Assembly (NCBI GenBank): GCA_002812745.2
Contig: NCSJ02000095.1
Span: 62,001 to 126,000 of the forward strand
Origin: Scytalidium lignicola
Taxonomy: Eukaryota; Ascomycota; Leotiomycetes
DNA: 64,000 nt
Direction: 5' to 3'
Positions 1-13,766 of the stretch are shown here, in pieces. The notes beneath the pieces were generated by a model. The model did no database searches and was not told the origin of the DNA. It saw only the letters and a list, made by a program, of their open reading frames with translations. The translations under genes and the position numbers were made by a program. Position 1 is the first letter of the stretch. The number at the start of each line of letters is the position of its first letter.

Positions 1-51
1 GCAGTGCTAATACTTTAAGCTGTTTGTATTATCGTAGCAGCAGAAGCAGAT

Positions 52-3000
52 TACCGGTACTGTACTGTACCTTGAACTCCCCACTTTTGCCTTCTGTCCA
101 GGCCCATCCACAAGGCTGGTGGCACATCGGGATGGGGCCAAAACGAGGAAGGAGGCGTGATGTTTGGGGGAGGGCTGCGTAACATCGACCTAGGACTTTA
201 GCATCAACCATTATTTGCCCAAAATGAAAAAAGAAGTGGGCAGAAACGTCTTCCGGAAGCGACGCAATTATCCATAAACTAAAACGTTTAGACTTCAGGT
301 TTTCGAGAGGCCGCAGCCACAGCGTAGCATTTATTGCTGTCGACGAAAAGATCTGACCAAACTGCTGACAGAGAGCTTGTCAGGATGGGTAGCCAATACC
401 AGTAGGGAGCATAATATTTAGTGATATAGGGATGAGCCGCCACAAGCGAGGGTATCATGGACAATCCTTCTTTCGTATCTATTCTTCGCACTAATGCGGA
501 GTGTAGCTTAAAACATACTGGGAGCAGTGAAGATGTTGTATGATGGCGGCCGCGCCTATCTCGGATGAGCTGCTCATTTTATTACAATGATGTTGGAGTG
601 AATGGAAGGGAGATGATGACATTCTTAGGATATTTTCTTGTCCTTAATGACTACAATTCGTCCCACCTAGATTGTGAAGCGTAAAAGTTAGTGGTATCTC
701 CGTAATGGCTACCTAATCATTGAGAAAAGCAAAAGGAAGTATTCCTGTAGGTGGAATACTCGCCTGCATAACACACCCAGTAGGAGTCTCTCCTCAACAT
801 AGAGCTAACCCTTTCTCATTCTCACTCCATCAATCAATCAAGGTCGCTACAGCGGGCTTGACTTGACGGCACCCACTTGCACGATGGCACATCACTTTCG
901 AATCCAATGCACGGCATGGTGGTCCAGTTGTGCACGAAGCACGCGATAGGGAAGAAATCTCCCAGGATCAGTGAGACAATAGCCCGAATACACACGCATG
1001 CGCCTACCGTGAAGGCTGCATGCCTTATTCGTGTAGGTAGTCCGCGCACTACAGGATCATAGACCACCAGGCTTCCGGGAGCACATCCATTCCTGCAGGC
1101 TGCAGAGCACATCCATACAACAATAATGAAGACTTTAGCATAGCCCCGCAGACACCTGCACTGACCTAGTGGATGTGTGATATGAACAAGAGCTTCTCTT
1201 CTTTGAGCAAGAATACAGAGAGCAAGGGGGCTTGTATGAAAAGAGAAACCCATTTGATGAAAGCGGTCGTCTTTGATTGCTTCCCAGCTCCAGGGTCCTG
1301 GGGATTAAATACGCCAGAGATGGAGATATGTCCAGAAAGGGAGGAGAGTTGTGGTGAACCGAGCTTCTTCCCCCTAAACAATGGACAAATAAAGTAAGGA
1401 GCAGTTACATTGACATCCGAATTTCATAGCGGGCTGTGCACAATCAGAACACGCGCAGCATGATAACCGTTCTTGCTTGTGGCTTATTTGCTGCTTCAAT
1501 AGTTGAATTAACCCCACGAGAGGTGAAAACATTCATTTTGCCTTGCAAAGAATTGGGGCTCTCAACTCGGCATGTAACTTGCATGTCTCAGGTAATCTGG
1601 CGCTAGAACTGCAAGTATGATCGGTGATTTCTGCACTCCAGACATATCACAGGGGTGACCGCAACTCTTTGCTACAGATTGAAGGAGATCGGTTTCGTCA
1701 AAGCGGGCGACATCTGCAGTTTGCCCTCGGAACCTCCAAGTACCGTACTGAAACGTCATGCGAGCAAGACAAAGAGAATCAAATCGCTGGGTTCAAAACC
1801 CGCTTGGACAATTATTGTTTGGGGTTGCCGAAGATCGAGTCCCAGTGGGGATGAAATCTCCGACTGGTAGAATTTCCTTCAGGGAACCGATGTACCGTAA
1901 TACTCCCTTGACCTAGATACCGGCAGGCATTGATCATCACTATTTGACTACTATGCAGTGTTCTGGGTCGAATACATGCTTCCGCGACAATCATTAATCT
2001 GAAAGGCTGGTAGGCCGTTGAGAGACTCTACCGCCGCTAAGCTCAAGTCAACCGCCAATGTTAATATCATTGCTCTTAAGGGTGTTGAATATGCACACTG
2101 CTTCTCGCCATCTCCGCGGAACTTCTCCTCGAACACTGTGAATTGTCTACTTCCTATTCCGTAAGCTAGTAAATATTGAATTTGTCCAAATGCGGTGCTG
2201 CCCTCGGTTAGAGGGATGGAGAAATAGTCGCCAATAGTCTTTTGAAGGCAAATGTAGATATATATTACCGTTGATATAGGCGTTATTTGCGCCACAGCCT
2301 AAGCCTCATACGAAAATGGAGAGGCAACCCCGTTACAGCGGCTGTCTTAACCGAGTCTCAGGTACCTCAAAAGGGGTCAGAAATATTCGCAGGTATCGGG
2401 TACCGGGTACATCGCCTTATGCCCTAGCTATCTTCCCAGAGACTGATCCGATTTCAGGGGGCTCAAATTCTACAGTGGAGAGGGCTGGTGGATAAGAAGT
2501 GGGACTGTTATGGAGTAACGGCCGGACTATCGAGCAGAAGGTCTAGTTCTTGAGATCGCCAGCACATCACCGAAACCAATAACTGATGGTGCATGACATT
2601 GAGCTTGGTGATGGTGAACGCAATGCCGTCGATTTCTTCTGGCCTCCACCAACTCTAGTTGAAGCAGGCAGGCAGGGTTAATGGCGAGATTCGCACCGAA
2701 CATCTCCAAACCTGGCGTGACGCCGTAGGAAGTAATAATAGGTCAATGAATCTCGATCCATGGGAACAATAGACCATGCAATTCAATAAGATCAAATAAT
2801 GAGATCAAAAAAATAAATTGAATGCAGCCATGGAATCGGTGAATCTGGCAAAAGGATACACGTCGTGACACATTCAACCTGCTGTGATTGGTACAGTACC
2901 GTAGAACGAAGGTCAAGGCATGGTCAGCAAGTTTTGGCGGATGATCGACCCCCTGGCGGATTACAAGCGTCGCCCATCTCTCTTGCAGCCATCCTAGATG

Positions 3001-6000
3001 CCCATCACCACCTAAGCCTCGAAGCCATGTTTGTATCATCCAGTCATGCTTGATGCTGCTCCCATGGGTCACTGCATTGCACTATGCCGCAGTCGTCGAT
3101 ACTGCCCCGATGGCGTAACCCACCTTCAGACTCGTACGACTTCTTCTCCACACACCGAGAGATGCTGCTGTAAGAGCGCATGCGGCGGTGTTGGGATCGA
3201 GAAGAAGTCCGTGTTCAAGGCACCGAACCGCGGATATCTAATCTTACTCTCCGAAAGCAACGAACGCTCTTAAGCGACTTTCCAACCGCCTCCTGAATGT
3301 CGACAGGGAGAAGGGTGAAGATACTGTGCATCTCAAAACTGACTCGATGTTGGTGATGGTGATAGTGACGGTGGCACGGGCTGTAGCACGACAAGCCGTC
3401 CCGCAAGCCGTCGTGTCTTTGCCTTATTTATTGACTTAAAGCACCCGCGTGCCGCTCCGGTATTATTGCCACCTCCATGTGGCCCTATCATCAAGTCTCT
3501 CTCCCTTGTAACTAATTTATTGACAAGAACTGATTTAAAGCTCTTGTCAAGAAATGGCTGGGATTGATCAATTAAGTGCTGCTGTATAGCTCTTTTAGTT
3601 TGAATCGCCAGTTAGAATTGTTCTCCGTCACCACCGGGATATGTAATGCCTGATTTGAACATCTGCCGAAGGCTTCTAGCGTGTGACGAGGTGTTGTAGT
3701 TCAGGGCAGACAGTCCACGTACTAGCGTTTTTTGTGTACTGCCGAGTTGAGGTTGCATTTTAATTCCCATACTCGTGGTTTAGATTTACCTTACCTTACC
3801 CAAACCGGCCATCAATCCAAACCTGAGGAGAGTTTAGCTCTTGTCTTGGGAAGAGATGGTCCACTAACGGTAACATCTTGAGAAGAACACACCGAGTATC
3901 CCACGCCTAGTAATTCTTTCAATACGATAATTATAAGCTGAAAAGGTTCTGAGGATCTTTTTCTTATTCCAAACATGCATTGTTGATATGCTAAAGAAGC
4001 AACAATTGAAGTATCGGAATCCCCTCAGCCACTTTTAGCGTTGTTGCCTTATAAATTATCTACGTTGTAGGAGAATGAAGGATTTTAAGTGGACAATGTC
4101 CCTGTACCGTATATAACTTTGGCCTGAGAAGCTTAAGCGACCTGGGGCCTGAGAGGAGGTGAACCTATTGTTGCATTGCCTTGAAATCACAACTTGCTCG
4201 ACGTCGCATTGTCCTATTGTGATTCGTGTTACACCGGAAGCGTTCATCCTTTCACACTAGTGTTTATGGAGTTAGACATATTTCCTGATTTCGCTTTACC
4301 ATAATACTGTATGATAGCAACCGTCGCTCAGATCCCCTCGAAAGAAAAACAAATGGCTGATAAGCATATGATATTCGAAACGCTCGCTCAGTTCTGCGAA
4401 GAGGTTGGTGATCTTCAGCCCTTGCATATGGGTATTAATATCTTTGGAGACGGCGGGCGTTATTTGATACAGACGTGACAGAGTCCTGTGTTTCAAAGTG
4501 AACCTTTTTTGATCTTCAGACGGGTTCAGGGAAATGATGATCATCCGAAGCCCTAAGCTGCTAGGTGTTTCAAACTTTAATGAAAATAGCAACACGATGA
4601 GTTTAATGCAACCTCTGACTCGGTATGTGACAAAATACTCGCTTGTCATAATTCTGGCTCAGGAAAAAGCACCCGACCCGAACAATGGAATGCAGATTAT
4701 GAAAACGCTTGCATCTGGCAGGTCCCAAACAAGTGCTAGTCTGCAGATCAAGTGCATTGGCAGTTCTCTGTTTAGAAAGTCTCTTGAGACATCGCCCTGC
4801 TTAAAATTGATCTTTGTCCGGGATGGCCATCTCTGTGCGGTCAAGGGATCTACGGTATGGAGGCCGTAATTGAGAACGGAGAACTGCATTGCGTTTTGTG
4901 GCATGACGTTGGGCATGGGAAAGCATCCACTTTGATCGAGAGAGGGAGGGAGACTCCACGTCGTCCATTACAGTACCGGTACTGTACAATACAGTATTAA
5001 TTAACTCGCGGTAAGTAAGAGCTAGGAGAGAGAGCATGAGTGCATTTCCCTCCTGGTACGTAAGTACCTGGGAACGGCCAATCAACTAGCCGAGAGGTAA
5101 GCCAGCACCCCTCCACCACTTTCCCTTCTGCTCTGGCGTCGCGTGAAACAAACTGTAACGCCGTAATAAGATCTACGGTACCCGAGGAAAAATGATCATC
5201 AATGGCGCTTTTAGCGCGGCCCAGGATGTTACCTGTGATGCGGATACCGCGGTGTGGTCACCACGCATCTGCAAGGGTACAGAAGCATGCTAACGCATCG
5301 GTGCTGCTTGTTTGGTCGAAACGGCTCTGAGAGTTGTGCAAACCCCTGGTCCCGAACGACCTAAGGGCATATCTACTGTACTGTAGTTCTGTTGTGAAGC
5401 AAAGTCAACGGTTGTAGAATCGGGCCGCCGCCTAGCTGGAGTAGCACTTGAATGTCATTTTAGTTGCTAGAAACTCAATTGTAAAGTATTTTGTACGTCA
5501 CTTACCGTACGGTACATATGCGTTTGTATCGCTTGAAGGTGCCGAAGTTGTAAAATTAGGGTCTGTGGACCTCCCGTGCTACTGTATTGTACAGTACAGT
5601 ACCAAACTCTAGACAATTTGCGCAAGTGATAAGAGTAGCGCACGTATAGAATACGAGTGCCAGTGCTCTCTCGTTCGTACTGTACCGGTACTGTAGAAGG
5701 GAACATGCCCTAAAGGTACCGTACCCTGGCGTCGGGAGGATTCCCAAGTTCCAACGGTGGAAACTGCAAGCCTCGACGATTTCCCTTCATGCTTCTGGCG
5801 AACGCCCCTGGTCAGCATGGTCCACACGTTCCCGAGCCCAGTTCGTAAGGTGGTCTAATCACCATGCGGATGAGGATTATTGCTTGAAAGAGATGAGGGT
5901 GTGTGCCTGTGTTGGCGTGTGTGCGTGCTCCTTTTGGTTACCATACGGTAATTTCCATATTGATGATTTGAATTAAGCAGAAAGGCAAGCAATTACAACC

Positions 6001-8398
6001 AGTCAATCGCGAGTAGCGGAGATCTACGGCGCCAAATTGTTCCACCCCGGCTACGCTTACCCATCACGACGCACAAGACATATCACCAGTTCTCCATTGT
6101 TATTCTCCATGTCTCAGATCTTAACCTAGATCGTTCTGGGTTCCGAGGGAGCGAACCGTGAACGTAACCTGCTGGCTGGGATACGGAGATGGCCCTCGGA
6201 CAGGTTCCCGCCCAGTGGACGGAGTGCGGACGCCATCGAAGAACTACTGTACTGTGCGGGACGGAGTACGAGTGACAATGATTTGCGCGAGGCAGTGCTG
6301 TAGGTAAGCATTGAATTTGTGTCCGGAAGAGCCAATGAGCTCGTTGATATCGCGAATGGCAGTGCTGGTGCTCATACCAACAGCGAAGAAGCTTTCAGTC
6401 AAGGCGCCAACCCTAGATCAACCAATACTTCAATCAAACATTACCGTACAGAAGAGGCTCCCTTCCGATTCTCGTCCAAGTCTAGTCGGATTTGCTTTTT
6501 GGAAATAAATAAATTACTTGTTCCGGATTTACTGAATACGTCAAGACCCGTGGCCGAATCCTCGGGTGCTACTGTACTGTACTGTAAAAGCATTCACCAG
6601 AGGGGAGGGGGGTATTTCGGTGCTGCAGCTCACTCGTACGAATACCCACTTGGGCCTCCACCAAATTGCCCCTGTGCGTTCCAGAATCCAGAGTCCAGAC
6701 TACACATAGTACGGTACTTGAGCAAATGGCCCCCAACAGGAACGCGCAGCTTCTGCTATACCGGTATTCTAGCAGTGTTGATTGATTGCCGGATGGAGGA
6801 GAACGTAGCCCGGGTGAATATACGTGGCAGCAGCAACAGCAACAGCAACAGCTCCAGCTCCTGCTACTGCTACTGCAGCTGAAAATTGAATAGTGTCCGT
6901 GGATCGTAGAGCATGAACCAACTGCCTCTCCCCCAGGCATAATGGTCGAAGCCCTACCATCCGGCACACGGTGTTGCTTGGATGAGGACTAGTGGATTTT
7001 GAATGAGGGCATTTTTTGGTGTAGGTACTCCGTACTTTGGTCCTGTATGATAGGTACTTTTCCGACGGGTACTGTCTGTGACCGTGCTCCACTAGACCAA
7101 CCCACCACCAGCCCTGGCTCTCCCTTCTCATCCCAACCTTGACGTCCCACGGGTCCGTTCACCGTGCAAGCGAGCACGGCACAGACGCCCATCACGGCGA
7201 TCAGAGGAGCTCCAGGGTCGGATCGCCCCAACACTTGCCGCCTTCCTTCTAGAAAGCCCATCTCAGCTCCCACTTGCCCAAATCCAATCTACCCTAAACA
7301 ACACGTTGGCGCCGATCGAGCCAAGAGGGGGCGTGGACCAAACTGGGGACGACGCCCGCGACACTGGTGCTCGATCTCGGGCCGGCTGAGGAGATCGTGC
7401 GTGCTTGACTCTTTGAGGGGGGACAGCAGAAACCAGAGTACCGTAAGTGTCGAGTGATCGTCAGCAAGCACAACGCAGGTTGGGGTCGCCGTCCACCTTG
7501 CGAAATGGCAGTGCGAGTGCCAGCAGGAGGGAGCTGCACGGGGAAGCAAGAGCAGCAGCAGCATCGGGCGGCGCCAGTATGGCGGGGCTGCAAATCAGGA
7601 AAGATGGGCGTTGGATCACCACCTGAAAGAGAAGCCTACCGGGGAGGGAGAAGCACTGGTACAGTACAAGCCGTTGTCGAAGCACAAGTGCATTGCAATT
7701 GTTGCTGCTGCTGGTGCTGTCAGGAGGGCAACGAAAGCAAAGACAGCAAGCAAGCAAGCAAGCAGAGAAAAAGCACGTCGCATCACATTATTATCGCATC
7801 GCATGGCAGCCGCCAGGGCCGGTTCATGTACCCAGGCAAGTTGCCAGGCCCGGCCAGGCCACGCAAGGCAAAGAAGCCCCCGTCCTGGATCGCTTGCACA
7901 TCATCAGCTAGCATCTCCCGTCTCATCGCTTGATGCTTTGGGGGAGGCATTGGGGGCATTGGAGTGTGTCTGCCCCCGGTTCCAAAACATTCTGGAGGGA
8001 CAAGCGGGCCCTACGGACAGGGGCAGCACCCCTACCAAGCGTTGAACCGTGGCCCCACGGCTCCCAAGAAAGGGTTATGCTCCGAAGCCACCAGACAGGC
8101 ATTAGGGGAGGGGACTGCTAGCGGCGCCGGGTCGTGTAGCCTTGCTGGGGGAGAGTTGAGTAGTGAGGGGTTCTGCGGTGCTTCTCGCATGAAATAAGGA
8201 AGTAACGGTCTCTGGCAAGCATCAACGACATCCCTGGGTCGAGACCACCACCGCCGCCGTCGCCCCCAGCTGTTTGCCGGTGGTGCTCTGGCAGTTCTGG
8301 CATCTGGGGAGCCAGCCCTGGGAGAAAGGAGAAGAAAGAGGTTAAAGCGGTTTTGAGTCCTTGCCTGCCCTTAATTATTTTACTGTATTTTACTGTAC
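52..8398. repeat. Dispersed palindromic GTAC-rich motif family
   Basis: A short motif made of TACTGTAC / GTACAGTA / TACCGGTA units recurs through intergenic DNA. Clear copies lie at 52-71, 4971-4987, 5580-5602, 5677-5695, 6570-6586, 7659-7669 and 8381-8398. Further copies beyond this span lie at 11529-11541, 12140-12152 and 22373-22383. Several are perfect palindromes centred on CCGG or GTAC. I saw none inside the confident coding exons. The role is unknown: it could be a transcription-factor site, a small mobile repeat or a simple-sequence drift product. Confidence 0.6.
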
Positions 8399-8936
8399 AA
8401 GCTGTCCATGCTGTCGGGCGTGTGTGCCATTGGAGAATTACTAGGCATCGCACCCCCCCCCAGGACGACGCCCTCTCTCTTGCAGCATTGCCCTCCCGAA
8501 CCGCGAACCAGCCGCAACGGCTTCGAAACGAAGTGGTATCAAGCGAGGTCCCTCCTCCTCCTCAATCCTCCACATCGCCCGGAAAATCGTAGTCCTGATC
8601 TTCGACCGAACCTTATTGTTATTACCGGTATTATTACTGCCAATTACAGGATTGTGGCCTACCGCACTAATTGGTATCGCTGCTCCTCCGTCCCAGTTCT
8701 GGGGCATCTGAAGTCGCAGTAGAGTCTGGAGTTTGACCCACCACAATTTGGGAAAGAAGCACTTGGTCCCTCGACCGGATATATACCAGGATCGTGCGTG
8801 GATTTGCACTTGATCGACCACCCGTCGCCCACTCCTATCGGTAGATCTCATCCATAAGTAACAAACGTCTCCTCACGCACACTCACTTGCACTTACGCAA
8901 ACCACACACACTCACGCACCCATACATACATATACA

Positions 8937-8958
8937 GACACACACACACACACACACC
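8937..8958. repeat. CA dinucleotide microsatellite
   Basis: An uninterrupted run of CA repeats sits in a wider CA-rich stretch (about 8880-8960), 250 bp upstream of the C2H2 start codon. It probably lies in the leader or promoter of that gene. Confidence 0.8.
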
Positions 8959-9208
8959 TCGGAGGGCTGGTCACTCGCAGGCGTATTCCACGACATAAGG
9001 ATTTCCACACACCCCACAAAACCACCTCTGGTAAACCGTCTTTGTCTCAACCATCCCTACAAATACATCACGGTCCGACTAATATCGACTGTCATTACTA
9101 CTTGGCTTGTCAATCAACATACCCACTGACAAACGCCCCTCGAACTCTTAACCAACCTGTTCAGTGGTGGAGGGCACGCCTCGATCTCAAACGTCCCCAT
9201 TGTTGGCC

Positions 9209-10366
9209 ATGAATCTCTCGAACCTGGTCCAGCCTGGTAGACGTCGAACAGAACCATTCTATTCCACAGACTCCAAAGTTCAAGTAGCCATGGCCGCTTC
9301 ATTAGTAGCAAACCCATACACAAACCAGCAAATACCTCAACAACATGCCTCATACGGATACGTTTCTGCTCCTCAACCTCCTCCATCGCCACCAGCAGAC
9401 GAGACATCAAAGTGCTCGTTGCCATCAATCTCGAGTCTCTTGGGAGTTGCAGATGGATCAAGACCACAGGAGCAAAGCCAGCATCAACAAGGCTCGCCTC
9501 AACGTGAGCTTCATCACTCTTGAGAATCAAACATTGTTAACTAACAAAAATGCAGCACAAGTAACATATGTGAAGTCTGAATATAGACCTAGTTCAGGTC
9601 ATCAATATGGGCAATCACCACCTCTTAGTTCGCGAGGGACTCTTCCACCAACTCCACCAATGCACTCAGATTCGGGCTTCGATGATCGACAAACGCCGCC
9701 ATCAACAGCATCATCTATGTCTCAATTCCCAATGCAAGCACCCGGTTATTTCTATGAATCAGCCGCAGCAACAGCAATTAGCAACGTAGAGTCTCAACGG
9801 CAACCGGTTCCTGCCATACAACGAAGGGTGTCAATGCCACAGATGGGATATACTCAGTCGCCATTTGGTGGATCGCAATACAACCCAGCTCCAAATTCAC
9901 ACGCAATGAGTTCCTACTATCCTGCTTCGATGCAAGCGGCACCACAACCGCAGATATCAGGCCTTTACTACCAACGACCTCTTCCACAAGTAAGCAATCC
10001 ATATTTTTTTCTGTTAGTAAAGATACACTGCTAACACCACTCCCTTAGAACTTCCCACCGCCTCTGATGCCAGTTTCAGTAACACTTACGCCCTCATCTG
10101 GCACAAACCCATGGCAGCACCACCACTACATCTCACCATCTTCAGCTGCCTCTTTTCCACAATCGCAGGACCGCTATATCTGCCAGACATGCAACAAAGC
10201 CTTCAGTCGGCCGAGTTCCTTGCGAATACACAGCCATTCGCATACCGGCGAGAAACCATTCAAGTGCCCGCATCATGGATGTGGAAAAGCCTTCAGCGTG
10301 AGAAGCAACATGAAGAGGCACGAGAGGGGCTGCCACATTGAGGGCGGAGCCGGTATTGGGATGTGA
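9209..10366 (+). CDS. C2H2 zinc-finger transcription factor
   Basis: Three exons, 9209-9503, 9556-9989 and 10049-10366, give 348 residues. Both introns are GT-AG with CTAAC branch sites and keep the frame. The start is the first ATG of the open frame (MNLSNL...); the frame is open further up only from non-ATG codons. The protein has a low-complexity Pro/Gln/Ser-rich body with an SLPSISSLLG motif near its N-terminus, then two C-terminal C2H2 fingers. Finger 1 uses C288, C291, H304 and H308; finger 2 uses C316, C321, H334 and H339, joined by a TGEKPF linker. This is a nuclear DNA-binding regulator of the AZF1/FlbC-like fungal class; the exact orthologue and targets cannot be told from the sequence. 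It sits downstream of an unusually long gene-free region that may hold regulatory sites. Confidence 0.88.
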
Positions 10367-13000
10367 ATCTATCGAGTCTTTTTTGATGGATGGCAAAACT
10401 CCAAAGACACCACGATATGATTTTAAACATCAGGATCTTGTATAAAAGTACCTTTTGTACTATCTGCTTTTTGTCTCTTTGCACGCGGTCATAATTACGA
10501 CTTCGCAGCATTTAACCTGTCGACGATTTGTCTATTTTCTTTGTTATTTAGCTACATATACCTTCGCCATGCTTTCTCTCCCGCAGAGAGAGAGACATGA
10601 GTGGCTTGAATTATTAGCGGCGTCCAATTCTAGGGTGGATAGGGATTTGGGGAAACATTTACATTGGCATATTTACTTGGGAAATTTGGGCGAATGGCAA
10701 GTGGGCAAAATGATTGGCGAAATATGGGAATATACCAAGATGGTGGTTGTATATACATTTTTTTTCACAAGTTGGACGGAATTCTTGATTCCACAGGGAG
10801 AAAAGACAGGGAATTTTTTGTATACAGTCCAAAGCAATTTGGCACGGAAAGAAAATTCTGGAATGAAAATAACGAATTTTGTATAAATATGCCGCTATCT
10901 ATTCATTCTCATGTGCCTCTTTGTTGCGATCCAAATCCCCTTTTTTTACCATCTCATTCAGGAGGCACCCTTCCAGCCTCAAAAATCTTGCAACCTCGGT
11001 ACTCGTGTATATCTGATCTTACCTTCTACGATCCGATCTCTGTCATACATGCACATAATCAATCTTGCGATCACGGCTCACAACATGTTGCTGTCATACA
11101 ATAATCCATACCAAGCAACACAGGCAACACAAGAACACAGCCGCAAGCACAACGTCCTGGTCCTACCAAACTCCCGGAGACAATATACCGAATCTGAGTA
11201 ATTCTCCGAAGGCAACGCTTAGTCGATGTGCAATGCAATGTTAATAGATTATGGGTCGGAGATTTGGGAATTAAGTGCGACGATTAAGGTAAAGGATGTA
11301 CCTGTAATACTGTATAATAAAAATGCGACATTAGCTCAATGCCCCGTCTGATCTCAATTTTACGTTTTTACGATAATACAGTTACAATTAGATATTGGAG
11401 TTTTCGGACGTATTGCCCCCAATTGTGCGAAATTACCGATGGGAATTATTGCGCGGAGATTGCTGCTTCGTTAAGATGTTCTATTAAGTTAATGGGGCGC
11501 GGATATAATAGCGTTTAGATTAGTATAGGTACAGTACTACAGTGAAAAGTTGAACAAATTTATTTAACGGCTGATAGAATGAGCTCTTCTTGTTGTAGCT
11601 GGTACCGGAGACATCACTAGGTCGTTTAGTCCTTTCTACTTTCTCTGGGTTGTTTTCGTATCCGTATACGTACCAGTATTTTTTTCGCTGTTGCTATCTA
11701 CTCAGCTATGGTACTAAAAGGATTATGTTCAGGGTACAAGGCACGAACACAACATCTCGGCTTGTGCTTAAATGCTGGTCAAGTAAGCTTGCATCTAGCT
11801 CCTCTTTTCCATTTCTCTGGACGGTTATTAGGTCTCTGTCTTACGGCCCGTGTGTAGAAGCTAATTAGACTAGAAAACCCTCGAGTTCGCTTTGTCCCCC
11901 TCGATAAATTATCCATCTGGATGCATCCCCCCATTCTTTTGATGAACAAAATTTCAACAAAACAAAAAAAAACTTATAAAATCATCATAGCACATCCGTT
12001 CCCCAGGTTGATCTTTAACAAGAGAAGTGCATGGTCCGGAATGTCTTGCCCAGAATGATGGTAATGGCGACGAGCCGCGATGGATCTTCCCAGGGCTAGG
12101 CCTTTGTTATCTGTTGTCGTGCTTGCTGGCTGCGGTTGCTACTGTACTGTACGTTCCCAAAAGCTTAAGAGTTGTGGTTTAATTAAGGTATGTGAGACAT
12201 TTTCGCTATGATTCTTCNTTTTTTGCTCATCATTTCCATTATCGTGAGTGGAAGCGGTTTCATCTTTTTCTCGCTTGATCATGCCCCAAAGCCGCAGTTC
12301 CATAGCACAAATTTAAATTTGATCAAATATCGTTCTTTATTTCTCAATGCAGAGCACTCATATACAATTATATGGCAAGTCTTAATTTCTCGAAACTCGT
12401 CTCATCATTGTCTCTCATGTGGTAACGGTTTTTGGCTGTTGATGCTGGGTTATCATAGACCACACGACGTTGGAAGTCAGGGGTATTGGAGATGAGACAT
12501 ACGCCGTGTATGTGATCTGAGTCTAGTCGTCCAAACGATCTGCGGAGCTGCGTCAGGATGCATGGCGGAAACACTTCCTTCTTCAGAACACTCTTTTTTT
12601 GGCCCAATACTTAAAACTGAGACAGTCTGGCTTATCGCATTCAGCGGACGCATCTGCATGTCTATTTGCGGTATCTGGGCGGCGTTTGGTTATGCAGAAG
12701 ACCTCTTCAAAGATGGGATAGATGGAGCGATTACGGTTGAACTGCTATCACTTATATACCACCCGTATCTTCAATTCAACTTCTCCGCGAGAAAGAAATG
12801 TGTTCGACAAACAAAGCATTTTGGATTGGCAAAGTATTTTCCCAATATCTGAAGTTATCGCTAGTCCCCGTGCATCATGTCATAGCCCCTCGGGCCTGCG
12901 CTAGAGCCTCAACTTTCCAGAGATGTTTGGACCAGGAGTTCGGCGTCATGCATCCAGTAGCAGAACCGAGCAAACAAATTCTATTTCTGGTAAATAAACA
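10367..13000. other. Intergenic region without recognisable genes
   Basis: This covers the 3' flank of the C2H2 gene and the DNA beyond it. Only short, unrelated open frames occur. GTAC-rich motifs lie at 11529-11541 and 12140-12152. There is one ambiguous base at 12218 next to a T run. No domain, RNA gene or long repeat was recognised. Confidence 0.55.
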
Positions 13001-13035
13001 AGCCCGCTGATCGTCCAGNCCCTGGAACCGGCCGA

Positions 13036-13500
13036 TCACGCGTACCAGGGCTGGGAGAACCTTAAGGGATCTGTTTCCGGATCCTCTTCAATGCCGGAGA
13101 TCAAGGCGTTGACAAGGGCATCGTTTCTGAGGACTTGTGTGTATATGCTCCATGGATCTGCTTGCTGCTATCGCCTTACCTTGCCTAGCGCAAATTGATA
13201 ATAGTTACGATCAAAAGATGGAAAAATTTAAGAATGCGAATATCGGTATCAAAGAGTTCCGCTCGGCCTCCCACGACGAAAAACAAAACTACCCAGCTAA
13301 AAAGAGTGTCATAGACTATACACCTCTGCCCTGCACAACTGTCTGTTTGTTTTCGCGGCACTTGCACCTGGATATCCCCAGAAGTCAATTTGTTTCCAAT
13401 GTACACATCTACCGCATCAAACCCTGGAACGCGGCATAAACACTAGCCCTACTGCCATCGCCTGGACACGGAATGAAAATTCGCACGGACTGCCATCGGA
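13036..13500 (-). pseudogene. Decayed coding fragment, unidentified
   Basis: On the minus strand, protein-like reading occurs in pieces. The last piece, ending at a TGA at 13036-13038, reads with motifs NALISGIEEDPETDPL and a terminal FSQPWYA, with codon use typical of a real exon. A second piece upstream (about 13290-13406) reads VDVYIGNKLTSGDIQVQVPR followed by two cysteines. A third (about 13400-13480) is in another frame. I could not join them with convincing introns, so the gene is either broken or has a structure I cannot see. The family is not recognised. It lies just downstream of another decayed minus-strand gene (13767-14673) and might belong to the same original locus. Confidence 0.35.
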
Positions 13501-13766
13501 TACTCGAGATGCCGTTTAAGCTTCCATGGAATTAGATATGCTTTTGAGACGGCTGGGTGAATGAAGGGAGAATTCGGAGCGGGGTAGCCCTACCGTGAAA
13601 CTTCTGATGTTAGAGGAGTGTGTGAACCATGTCTATATTTATGATTTGGATAAGATAGATGGATATGGAACTAGCAGAAGCTATCCACGAGTTGTCTGGC
13701 CGTTTCTATTTATTATTAGGCCATTATCATAGAGCATGTAATCTTGTTGGCCGTTAAAACGATATC

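Larger units (their letters stand above)
1..9208. other. Gene-poor region upstream of the C2H2 gene
   Basis: I see no convincing gene in these 9.2 kb. All open frames are short, overlap on both strands, lack recognisable domains and do not join through plausible introns. Base composition is normal, not AT-rich, so this is not an obvious RIP block. The stretch holds many palindromic GTAC-rich motifs (listed separately), CAG/CTG-rich runs near 6830-6880 and 7550-7565, an AGCA run near 7745-7763 and a CA run near 8937-8958. The last few hundred bases (about 8850-9208) are probably promoter and leader of the C2H2 gene. A long non-coding transcript cannot be excluded from sequence alone. Confidence 0.6.

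Noticed and set aside
834..1253. 139-codon minus-strand open frame
   Set aside because: No domain, no codon bias, overlaps open frames on the other strand and has no plausible splice partners.
1785..1808. T-arm-like GGGTTCAAAACCC, possible tRNA
   Set aside because: No acceptor stem or anticodon arm could be found at the right distance.
4296..4869. Overlapping open frames on both strands
   Set aside because: They mirror each other, have no recognisable motifs and lie in the gene-poor region.
6319..6882. 187-codon plus-strand open frame with Ser/Asn/Cys runs
   Set aside because: It begins at a non-ATG codon and its low-complexity end comes from a CAG/CTG microsatellite; no domain was seen.
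7745..7763. AGCA tandem run, possible CRISPR-like array
   Set aside because: A simple microsatellite without spacers; CRISPR arrays are not expected in a fungus.
9164..9208. Upstream extension of the C2H2 protein
   Set aside because: It would need a GTG start; the first ATG is at 9209.
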